A stretch of DNA of 64,000 nt from Turritopsis dohrnii (taxonomy: Eukaryota; Cnidaria; Hydrozoa; Anthoathecata; Oceaniidae), in NCBI GenBank assembly GCA_027922465.2, contig BQMF02000140.1:310001-374000 (forward strand), written 5' to 3'. This document shows, piece after piece, positions 1 through 9,187 of this stretch. Every line of letters begins with the position of its first letter. Position 1 is the stretch's first letter. A program made the translations under genes and the position numbers. The notes beneath the pieces are model-generated. The model did no database searches. It had not been told where the DNA came from and saw only the letters and a program-made list of their open reading frames with translations.

Positions 1-340
1 CAGATCGTCTGGTAGTCACACACTTGTTTTACTGAAGTGTTTGGGAACTGTTCGTATCATATCTATAACTACTTCCAAATCAAACATATAAGACAAATAA
101 CAAAAGCAACAACTTCATTTTAAAAAATTTTAAATATCTCCTTGATTTGAAGGTAGCAATCAACTTGTCATTGTACATACAATATTTCTGGAGTTGAAGT
201 TGATGATGATGCAGAAGAAAGAGAAGATGACGAGGGTAAGATTTTCCAAGTATATCAATTAACTATATTTCTTAATTCACTGAAAATTAAAGAGATATTA
301 GTAAGATTAGTAAAACATAGCAAAAATAAATTTTCCATAG
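1..340. other. Left edge, probable intron and upstream exon of the first gene
   Basis: No complete gene is visible here. An acidic-looking reading frame (Val-Glu-Val-Asp-Asp-Asp-Ala-Glu-Glu) runs up to a good splice donor at 236 (GG|GTAAGA). The interval to the acceptor at 339-340 would be a 105-bp intron. However, the acidic frame ends in phase 1 while the next exon begins in phase 0, so this upstream exon is unproven. The alternative frame that matches phase is Met/Lys-rich and less convincing. Confidence 0.3.
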
Positions 341-2406
341 CTACCTGATGATCTTGATGATAGTAATGAAGATAAGTCTGGAAAGAAACATTTCACTGAG
401 AAGCACATGCAAATGCAAAGGTAAGTGTCTGAAGCAATATCCTTACCGCGGTAATGCTATTCCATGCCTTCATAGTGGTATTGCTACAGATCAAAATGTA
501 AATTTGAATTAAACGGTTTTGGTCAAAACTATGGGACAAATCTACAGGTTGTCAAGTCATGTATGTCATAAACAATGACAAAAAATGATAATTTTAAAGA
601 ATAAAATGGCATGTAATTACACTTTTTGACTATTTGATGCATTTTTATTAATATTGAAATGATTTTATGTGGAATAAACATAAGCAATGAATGATAGCAT
701 GAAAATAAAATGACACTAATGTATAATTCCAAACACAATGAAACCAGGTAAATCTGAAAAATCCAAAGGGTACTACTTGATAAAGTTATTATATAATTCA
801 GGTAGTAAGGAACGAAAGAAAAAACAATCAGAAATCAAAGTCAAAAATTACTAATTATCTAAATTCATGATTCAAGATTTTGCAGTTAAAATTGTATTTT
901 AGTTCCCAGTGGGCACAAGACGTCTTTGAGACGTCTTATTTTAATCGTAAAATGGTCGTTTGCTTTCCAGATCATTTTGAGACGTCGTAGGGACGTCTGA
1001 AACGGGACGTCGCAATTGGGATCCTTTTACGACGTTTTTGGGACGTCTTTATACGGATTGAATAACGACCTTCGAAACAATTGTAAATTTAAGATCATTT
1101 TGCGACGTCGTTGGGACGTCTGAAACGGGACGTCACAATTGGGATCCTTTTACGACGTTTTTAGGACGTCCTTATACGGATTGAATAACGACCTTCAAAA
1201 CAATTATAAACTTAAGATCATTTTGGGACGTCGTAGGGACGTCTGAAACGGGACGTCACTATTGGGATCCTTTTACGACGTTTTTGGGACGTCTTTATAC
1301 GGATTGAATAACGACCTTCGAAACAATTATAAACTTAAGATCATTTTGGGAGGTCGTAGGGACGTCTCAAACGGGATGTCGCAATTGGGATCCTTTTACG
1401 ACGTTTTATGGACGTCTCTGTGCAGATTCAATAACGATCTTCGAAACAATTATAAACTTTCAAAAGCAATCAGTCTGTATAGAATGATTTAAATGTTTTT
1501 AAACGTCTTGACAACAAGCAGCGGTGGCATAACGGTTACGAGTTCGGCTGGCACACCAGAGGTTCCAGGTTCAGGTCCGCCTGTGGCCTATTACAGTTTT
1601 TGAAAGAGTAAATTTCATAATCCTGCGACGTCGTTACGATGTCGTTGGGATGTCATCGAGACGTCTCAATGAAGATGTAATTGGGACGTCTTTTGAGATT
1701 CCCACTTCGCGACTATTTTGCGACGTCTTAGGGACGTCTTGAAAAGACGTCTTTACGACGTCTTTACGACGTCTTTGTGCCCGCTGGGTTGTATTTGAAA
1801 TTTTATATTATATTAGTGAAAATATTCCAAAGAATGCAAAGATATTTGAGCAACTAAACTCTTTCTGTATAATTTTACTATTTCCCTGGGTATACCATGA
1901 TGCGAAGAGTGGAATCAAACAGTATAATCGATATGAAATATTGCATTGGACCTACCAGGTTGGATGTGTAAAGAGACTACTAAATCCTTCACAAGTATTA
2001 GAAGTAAGTAAGTAATCTTTTAACGAACTCAAGAAAAGAATATTCAAAAGAAAATTTAAACAAAAGAAAATTTAAGGATAGTCACCACCCCTATAATCGA
2101 AAAAAAATCAATGTTTTTATTTCATAAAAAGATAAAGCTTTCAGAGAGCTTTCTGAAATTGCATATATGATGCTATTAAAATTTATTATTTGATACAATA
2201 TTTTAAATTTAGTGGTATTTCATTACATGGTTACTGCAATTTGTTTACAGAACCTATTCAGTATGTTTACAAGAACTATGATCTCTTTTAATAGTAGACT
2301 TATTAATTATTCATGTGAAGCAAATACCAGCTATTGTTTCCTTTGTAATGTTGTTTATTCAACCGATCGCAAAATGAAATTTCTTTGGAAGACGTTTTCT
2401 CGATAA
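341..2406 (+). CDS. Unrecognised spliced gene, last three exons (5' end outside or unresolved)
   Basis: Three exons fit together by splice signals and reading phase. Exon A is 341-420 (acceptor TTTTCCATAG, donor GTAAGTG, phase 0 in, 2 out; begins LPDDLDDSNEDKSGKKHFTE). Exon B is 1817-2003 (acceptor TATATTAG, donor GTAAGTAAG, phase 2 in, 0 out; contains YHDAKSGIKQYNRYEILHW). Exon C is 2251-2406 (acceptor TTGTTTACAG, phase 0 in) and ends in TAA with a CxxC pair (YCFLCNVVYS). The intron between A and B is about 1.4 kb and contains the GACGTC-rich element at 905-1788. About 140 residues are visible: an acidic start, an aromatic-rich middle and a basic end. I do not recognise the family. It could be a host gene or the tail of an unrecognised mobile-element gene. 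Phase agreement across two introns is the main support. Confidence 0.45.
960..1460. repeat. Tandem repeat, about 4 copies of a ~123-bp GACGTC unit
   Basis: The marker ATCATTTT recurs at about 970, 1094, 1217 and 1340, a period of 123-124 bp. Each unit carries four to five GACGTC or near-GACGTC palindromes, plus GGGATCCTTTTACGACG and GGATTGAATAACGACC blocks. The copies differ by a few substitutions. Confidence 0.75.
1518..1587 (+). other. Degenerate tRNA-like sequence (SINE-type head)
   Basis: A box A-like TGGCATAACGGTTA (1524-1537) and a box B-like GGTTCAGGTCC (1568-1578) lie at tRNA spacing. The ends GCAGCGG and CCGCCTGT pair with one bulged base. The anticodon stem is poor (about three of five pairs), so a working tRNA is unlikely. 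It lies inside the GACGTC-rich element and is probably a captured tRNA-derived SINE piece. Confidence 0.4.
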
Positions 2407-4053
2407 GTATTTTTGCGTTACTTATCTGTCTTTAAATACCTCCAAAAACCTGTACGATGGAGGTATCGTTACGTAGTTTTTTGCAATTGAAGGAATAGGT
2501 TTATAAGAACAAAACATTACTACAATTTTTTCTTTAAGCGAATATTCGCTCTGCGATGAAGGGAGGAAGTCAAGGAAAGGCTATTTTAACAAGTGTTTTT
2601 CGTAAATCTTTTATTTCGTCAGAACTAGGACTTGTTTAGAAAAACTGTTGTAACGTTTTTTAAATTAGTAAACATAGAACACAATAACATGAAAATGTCG
2701 CAGAAAATATTTTTCAAAGGGTCCGTGGAGCTCCTAGAAATTAAGCCTTTTCAAAATGCCATAATCCGTAATAACTTTTTAAAACTAAATATATTGGAAA
2801 TAAAATTATATACATGAGCATTTTATAAGGTCTTCAAAAATGTATACTTTGTTGATGAAAAAATAACCACATCAAAAGTTATGGACACAAAACTGAAAAC
2901 ATGCAGCAAGGGATGATGAATATCCTTAAATGTTCCTGATAAAAAATGTTTTCTAATAAAAAATAAAAACAAATGATAATTTTGGTGAAAAAATGAAAGA
3001 AACAACGAAATCTTTTAAAAAATGAAAAAAAATGATAGCTCTTCAAAAAAAATGAGTGCTTTAGTATATATACAAGTCCACAAAAAGAAACACATTTAAC
3101 CTTCAGATCTTTGTTAATTGCAAAAAGAGCGAATAAATAATGCCAAAGCTGAGTGTGAATTATCAAATTATATATATATGACATAATTTGAAAGAAAATT
3201 TCTTTTAAAGAAAGTACACATCTTTTTTTATAACAAACATTCATACAAGAAACACGAGGCTCAAATTCTTAAAAACTTAAGAACTTTGTAAGAAACAAGA
3301 TATGATTTTGATATCATTTTGAGATGCAAAAGACAAAAGCCACTCAAAACAACTGGAGTTCGTGTCAAAATTTTGTCTTAAAACTTTGAACTTTTGAAGT
3401 AAATCCTCCACTTCTTCGCCATACCCGATTGCGAACTTTATTTGTTTACAACGCTTATTCGCCATTTTGATTTCAACTAAAACTCCGTCGCTCGTTCCAG
3501 ACCTATTTTCCATTGTTCTAATGAGAGATTCCCACTTCTGACATCAGCACAGTGCACCCTGCAGCTGTACTTATAACAGTTCATTATCTTTAATTAAAAT
3601 AATTTTTTACAGAAACGCCTTTTCTGTAAGGTTTGTCGTTGTTTCCATCTTGACGATTCGAATGAATTTGTAAACATTTCCAGTCAAATGTAAGTGCAAA
3701 TGATCTTTCGTCGACACTTATTGTTTGACTTACTGATGTTGGTTTTATGTACAAGTTAAAAGTCAAGCATGCCAACGATGCGTATAACTATAACTGAAAT
3801 CTTCAATGGTCAATGGCATGACTCTAATTAGCATGTGTTTATCTAGCACGTTGTGATCCTATTGCATTTTTAGCTATAGGTTTCCTTTTTTCATTTGCAA
3901 TACAGGGGCATTGTACAATGATGTCCAAGTTAACCACACAATATATTTCACATATTTATTGTTGGTGACAATCACAAGCTAAAGTAAAATATTTCTAAAT
4001 CTTTCATCAGTAAATTGAGAGAGAATTCAAATCCAGGATTGGCCTTAATTGAC
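2407..4053. other. Non-coding stretch, AT-rich
   Basis: Downstream of the first gene I see no domain-bearing frame and no recognisable mobile element. The only reading frame of mild interest is the small one at 3277-3513 on the minus strand, listed separately. Confidence 0.5.
3277..3513 (-). CDS. Small hypothetical protein, 78 aa
   Basis: This is an ATG-initiated frame with balanced composition (starts MENRSGTSDG, contains IKFAIGYGEEVEDLLQKFKV). It has no signal peptide, membrane segment or known motif. It has no partner genes nearby and no obvious promoter. A chance open frame is quite possible; it is listed because its composition is unlike the Leu/Phe/Ile-rich noise frames around it. Confidence 0.2.
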   Translation of the reverse strand: MENRSGTSDGVLVEIKMANKRCKQIKFAIGYGEEVEDLLQKFKVLRQNFDTNSSCFEWLLSFASQNDIKIISCFLQSS

Positions 4054-4399
4054 CTAAATTCCAAATTCAGGCTGTTCTTCTTCTCTTTGATGCAATGACT
4101 TTGATCCTTGGTTATTATTATTTTGTTCTTTTTTGGTTTTTATCTTGGTCCCGCGTTGCTTTAAAATTGCACAAAACAAATAGCGTGTACTACTTGTAAT
4201 GCCACTAGGCGTAAGGAATTTATGATGCAAATTTGTGTGTTTTTCTTCCATAACTTTCCGAATGATAATTGAAAATTTTATATCAACAGAAAGTACTGAA
4301 AAGGGCTTTCTTGTGATGTAAGTTTCGTAGTACTTTGACAAATAATTGTTGAGAAAGAGACACTGAAAGTTTTTGGATAAGTCTTTCTGAGACACCCTG
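4054..4399 (-). mobile_element. Tc1/mariner-type end fragment (CAGGGTGTCTCAG terminus)
   Basis: Read on the minus strand, the sequence starts TA-CAGGGTGTCTCAGAAAG, the kind of terminus typical of Tc1/mariner elements and similar to the end at 62993 in this window. No transposase motif follows and the opposite end was not found, so it is a solo end or a non-autonomous remnant. Confidence 0.35.
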
Positions 4400-4432
4400 T
4401 ACAAACGCTTCGGACTAAATTATTTAAAATAT

Positions 4433-4553
4433 AGGTTTTTAAAATCCTTGAAAGAAATCCTATGGAATGGTGTAAAAACTGTTAAAACCTGATAAATGTG
4501 TAAAAAGTTATATCTTGTTAAAATCTCGGACTGAAATTCTCTGGGACACACTG
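4433..4553 (-). mobile_element. Solo ~120-bp TIR of the 45.5-48.7 kb Tc1-type element family
   Basis: The stretch ending TCTCTGGGACACACTG is closely similar over about 120 bp to the right end of the element at 45463-48658, including the internal blocks AAAATCCTTGAA, TCCTATGGAATGGTGTAAAAA and TGTTAAAATCTC. Only one end is present. Confidence 0.5.
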
Positions 4554-4753
4554 CATTTTGACAAACAATTTGAAGATATTTGAACTAAGTTTGAAAAGGA
4601 TAGTCACCAACAGGTTAAGAGGCTCAAAAATAAATCTGAACAAATTTTTAATTTTAAAGGGAACAAAAGACAGTATAAATTTAATGAATCTGTTTTACAT
4701 GAAACTTTTACAAGAAATATATGCAAATATTTGTAAAAGGAACAAATAAAAAT

Positions 4754-5372
4754 TGCTGACAGTTACATCGCATCCATCTCTACCGCAAGGAACACATCTC
4801 TGATGATCTGACTGGCGACTCTGCTGACGAACAAAAGATTAAATCAGCTGAAGCTCGGGCTTTATAAAAGAACCGTTCAGGCGTGCCAACAAATTTACGA
4901 TATCTTAAGCACCTGATAAGATCCAGTTTGGGAATACCGAGTCCGACTTCAGACGAGGTTGTTCACGCCAATACAGCCAGCTTCAAACTGACAGGAACTT
5001 TCTTCAGCTTTTAAATGAGCGGGCATTGACGAAAATTCTGTCCCGAAGCTAAAAGACAATAACACATTTCAAGATAAGTTAAATATTTCTTTACTTTTTT
5101 CTGGCTATTTTCAAACCCAAATAGGTGAAACATTATCCTCTCATCCTAATAGAGGCTTTCTATGTGTGGAGAAAAGAAAAAGGTTTTGCTATTAAAGGAA
5201 TTTGGCGTGATAATGTTACAGTGTTCAATAAAACAGAAATCATTCCCTGCAGGCTTCCTGAAATCAAAATTTATTCTGATGCTAGTGCTTCTGACGCAAT
5301 TGGGGCGCATGCAAAAACGTGTAAAAACCTACACGACTTTTGCTTGGAGTAGGCATCTTGCAAAAAGCAAAG
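4754..5372 (+). pseudogene. DIRS/Ngaro-like retrotransposon relic
   Basis: Two short conserved-looking pieces are visible in a decayed stretch. The first, near 4775-4860, reads DDLTGDSADEQKIKSAEARA, which matches the acidic D(S/D)EDE..I..A..RA block known from DIRS/Ngaro ORF1 proteins and resembles the one at 48.85 kb. The second, near 5265-5310, reads PEIKIYSDASASDAIGA, an RNase H-like SDAS motif as in DIRS-type pol. Stops and frame changes separate them, so nothing intact remains. Assignment rests on short motifs. Confidence 0.4.
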
Positions 5373-6615
5373 CATGAAGTTTCTTAAACACTACTTAAAA
5401 AATCAGATTTTCATTGAGTTTTCATGCTCTTTATGCTTACAGAACAGGCGTCAAAAAATTTAACTTACTTTTGGTTGCTTTCGATTATTGCACTGGTCTC
5501 AATCTGCAATCTCCTGAACTGATGACCAGCTGACCAAAGTCAAAAGAAGACTATGAGCTGACTGAGTTCATAACGCGCACGTTTAAGGTTTTAAACATTT
5601 CGCACAATAAAAAGATATTGCCATAGAACTATGTATATAAAAAGTTATCTCCGTCATTCTATGAACATGTTTCATTTTTAAATGGAAAAACAGGAAAGCC
5701 GAGCTGCCTACGATATGTGCGGTGCAACTAACATCTCGCGCAAAGCCAACGAGAGTGACTATATCAGTATAATTTCCTGAGACACCTAAGTAAAATTTCC
5801 AATAAGGAATGCATATAGGCAACATTTGAAGTAGCTAATGTCAGTCTTTGGCCACAGCCTGTCCTGAACATTGTTAGGCCTTTCTTTCCTTCATATACAC
5901 AAACACCCTTGGACGTTGCATTGCATTTCCATTTCTGATTTCAACTGCCAATCAAAATGTTCCCAAGTTTTTATCCTGCAGTTTTTTGAGAAATAAGTTC
6001 ATATTCTTATTAATTTATACGATATACTCGATATATCGATATTTTTCGATTAATCAATTAAAAAAAACAGAATGAATATTCTAACTTTTTTCATTGATAC
6101 GCAAGCTCCGCTTGTATTTTAACAGTGTCGTACTAGCATACGCTGCTTTCATTAATTCAGGAAGTGCTCCAGCTTTGGTTTGTAGATGGGGATACTCTAT
6201 TTCATCAAGTTTTCTCCAAAACCCAAAATTTATCCCATCTATAGGAAAAATTAATGCAAAAGTAGCAACGCCATATATATCATCCTTGCTCGACTAACGG
6301 TTTCATAATACTGTTACTATCCAGAAGAGTGTCCGTTTCTCAATGGAACAGGAGTTTTTCTCAACACGGTTTAGAGACTTCACAGACATAGATAGTCTAC
6401 CTCAGCAAACGGTTTCTTGTTACCGTTAATACTATCCAGAAGTGTACCTGCTACCTAATGTGACAGGAGTTCTTCTCAACTCATCTTCGAGTGTTCAGCA
6501 AAAAACATCATGAATACCTATTTCCCAGTGAAACAGGAGCTTATCCACTACACTTACGATTATTATTATAGAATAGAACTATCAAAACGAGATGTCAAAA
6601 GTTATACAATGAATG
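5373..6615. other. No gene recognised
   Basis: AT-rich sequence without convincing coding potential. A short block around 6005-6060 (ATACGATATACTCGATATATCGATATT) is repeated almost exactly near 38250-38280, so at least part belongs to a dispersed repeat. Confidence 0.5.
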
Positions 6616-6620
6616 AGGTG
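6616..6620. repeat. Target-site duplication AGGTG, left copy
   Basis: AGGTG immediately precedes the TGTTACA terminus of the foldback element and recurs immediately after its right terminus at 8198-8202. Confidence 0.75.
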
Positions 6621-8197
6621 TGTTACAGCGTCAAATGTAGTAACTCCGTCAAATGTAGTAAACACCTTTAAGTTTAGAATGAGCCATAATTAGGCCAAAC
6701 ACGTGAAGGTCTTCACCAGTAACTTTTCAAGGGCTATCACATGGCTGCAAAATTAAAACTAAAATCGCGCATGCGCAATAAAAAAGACGCTAATATGAGC
6801 TGAATGAGACGTAATTAGGAAAAACGCATTAAGGTCTTCGCCAAGTAATTTTTACAGTCCTATCAGGTGGCTGTGTAATAAGCCTGGAATTTGCGCGTGC
6901 ACATTTACAGAATGTTAGTACACGTAAAATCAGTCATAATTAGGCAAAACACATGAACGTCTTCACCAGGTAACTTTTCAAATGCTATCAAGTGGCCATA
7001 TAATAAAACCAAAAATCGCGCATGCGCATTGAAACACCCGGATAACATGACCTAGGTGAGCCATAATTGGGCAAACCTCATCAAAGTCGTCACTACGTAA
7101 TTTTTCAGTGCTATCAGGTGGCTCCGTGATAAGCTCTTATGTTATTGATCATATGTTAAAGCGTACGTCTTCATCAATTAGTTTTGTAAGGGCTGTTAAG
7201 TAACCATAAAATGAAACCAAAAACCGCTCATGCGCAGTAGAAATATACTTGTATGAGGTTAATGAGCCATACTAAGTCAAAACGCTCGAAGGTCTTTACT
7301 GGGACATAGGGAGTTATAACCTTTAGTGAAGCACGCAGCTAGCATATTGTCACTTTTCAATTAAATACTTCATTTCTAACCGACTCTTAGTTTGTGAGAA
7401 GGAGGTAAACCCTTGTATGTGTGACGTCAATTGAATAGATGCCTTCAAACAAACACTTCTTATGTTTTATTACCAGTACCGAAAATACATGTATATTTAC
7501 ATGAACATTACTTTTCTTGTCATAACTCTACCCAAACGTTTTCACTGCGCATGCGCAAAATTTGGATCTATTAAATGGCCACTTCATAACACCTGGAACA
7601 TTATATGATGAAAACCTTGATGTGTTTTGCCTAATTATGTCTCATTTACCTCATACTAGCATATTTCTACTGCGCATGCGCAATTTTTGGTTTTATTATA
7701 TGGCCACCTGATAGCCTTTGAAAAATTACCTGGTGAAGACGTTCATGTGTTTTGCCTAATTATGACTGATTTTATGTGTACTAACATTCTGTAGATGCGC
7801 ATGCGCAAATTCCAGGCTTCCTACACAGCCACTTGAAAGGATTGTAAACATTACTTGGCGAAGACCTTAATGCGTTTTTCTTAATTACGTCTCATTCTAC
7901 ACATATTAGCGTCTTTTTTACTGCGCATGCGCGATTTTAGTTTTAAATGTGCAGACACCTGGTAGCCCTTGAAAAGTTACCTGGTGAAGACCTTCACGTG
8001 TTTGGCCTAATTATGGCTCATTCCAAACTTAAAGGTGTTTACTACATTTGTCGTAGGTTTTTACTACATTTAGCGTTTTTACATTTGACGGAGATTCTGA
8101 CTACATTTAACGGAGTTACTACATTTATCGTAGAAAATTTACTACATTTGACGGAGTTACTACATTTGACGGAGTTTGTACATTTAACGGTGTAACA
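6621..8197. mobile_element. Foldback element with long internally repetitive inverted arms
   Basis: Both termini are the same 7-mer (TGTTACA at the left, TGTAACA at the right) and are flanked by a perfect 5-bp AGGTG duplication. The arms, about 6621-7310 and 7500-8197, are inverted copies about 90% alike in the best part (6655-6900 against 7800-8055). Each arm is built from ~125-bp modules containing a GGTCTTCACC block, a TAATTATG block and a GCGCATGCGC palindrome. The right end also has about eight tandem copies of an 18-bp TACATTTGACGGAGTTAC-like unit; the left end has two. No coding frame is supported. TG..CA ends with a 5-bp duplication would suit an integrase-like transposase supplied in trans, but the superfamily is unknown. 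Confidence 0.85.
6776..7933. promoter_or_regulatory. Array of NRF1-like GCGCATGCGC palindromes
   Basis: NRF1-type sites (consensus YGCGCAYGCGCR) occur at about 6776, 6892 (variant), 7017 and 7226 (half-degenerate) in the left arm, and at 7546, 7671, 7796 and 7922 in the right arm. In the right arm the spacing is 125, 125 and 126 bp. The motif is well known as the NRF1 dimer site in animals. Whether it is bound here is an inference. Confidence 0.5.
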
Positions 8198-8202
8198 AGG
8201 TG

Positions 8203-9187
8203 TTATGTATATTATTTGTTTATTGAAAATGCAGAAACAGGTAATATTCGAATAAATTAATAAAGGTTGTTGAAAATCGATAAACAATGCCAAGGATGGG
8301 AATTTAGCGATATCGTGAAAAACAGACTGTGCGGAACTGTAACACCTGCTGCATAAACGTTTTGAACACTATACCATTTTTCGTGAACACTGGAAAAAAA
8401 TATGTAATGATGATGACCAACTTAGCACAAATAGAACTCCTTTCCTTGATAAAACCAGCGATATGTTAAAGCGTAGCTGGATGCAGAACGATAGATTTTG
8501 CTATGTTCTATGTGTGTTGTCAGGAATTTCAGGAATGTATGTGATTGTTTTTTTTCGCCAATTAAATTGCTTGAAAGCGTATTTTTAACCAATGAAAAGA
8601 CGTGAAATAAATCGTGCAAACTTCTGTTTGACTTGTATTTTATCCTAGCTATACGCGGAATGGTGTTCAAAGCGACAAGATTTTGATTTGGGATATTGAT
8701 CAAGAGGAAAAAGTGTAAAAGTGAACTGGGTAATATGCTCAGCATCTTAAAAATTACCCAAACGTTAGCTTATATATATTTAGAACGCCTGCTTTGAAAA
8801 AAAACATGTTTTATTTTGAGGGAAATAGCTTGTTATAACCACAAATATACTAAATTGACCTCTGCGGATAATATACAAGTTATGTGACCTTATGGCAACA
8901 CAATTCAAAAAAATTTTAAAACTCAAGATGATATTGTATTGACTTACAAGACTAGCGAAACTCACATTTTGTTAGGCTCAACAAAAACGAATTTGAAACC
9001 ATGTTAGATAGATATATAGAGATAGATAATTTATTTGGTAAAGAAGGTCGTTGAAAAATGCAGTCCAATACTGATGTGGACCTACTGCATGTATATATAA
9101 ATATAAACATAACACTTGACAAAGATTTTTAATAAATCGAAATATTTTGAATATTTCATGTGTGTTTTTTTGTCTTATATATAAATA
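8203..9187. other. No gene recognised
   Basis: No coding region is supported. A 28-bp block near 8461-8488 (GATATGTTAAAGCGTAGCTG and following) recurs in reverse complement near 13674-13701, indicating a dispersed repeat. Confidence 0.45.

Larger units (their letters stand above)
905..1788. mobile_element. GACGTC-rich terminal-inverted-repeat element
   Basis: The left end reads CCCAGTGGGCACAAGACGTC. The right end, reverse-complemented, reads CCCAGCGGGCACAAAGACGTC up to one inserted A and one substitution. Between them the palindrome GACGTC occurs dozens of times, partly as a 123-bp tandem repeat and partly clustered close to both ends. No transposase is present, so it is non-autonomous. It sits in a probable intron. 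No clear target-site duplication beyond TT is seen, and the superfamily is not assigned. Confidence 0.6.

Noticed and set aside
1..235. An acidic upstream exon of the first gene ending at the donor at 236
   Set aside because: Its natural acidic frame leaves phase 1, but the next exon needs phase 0. Not included in the gene model.
1518..1587. A functional tRNA gene
   Set aside because: The anticodon stem pairs in only about three of five positions, U33 is missing, and it lies inside a repeat element.
6621..8197. CRISPR-like array because of the evenly spaced repeats
   Set aside because: Repeats are 125-bp modules in inverted arms of a eukaryotic foldback element, with no unique spacers and no cas genes.
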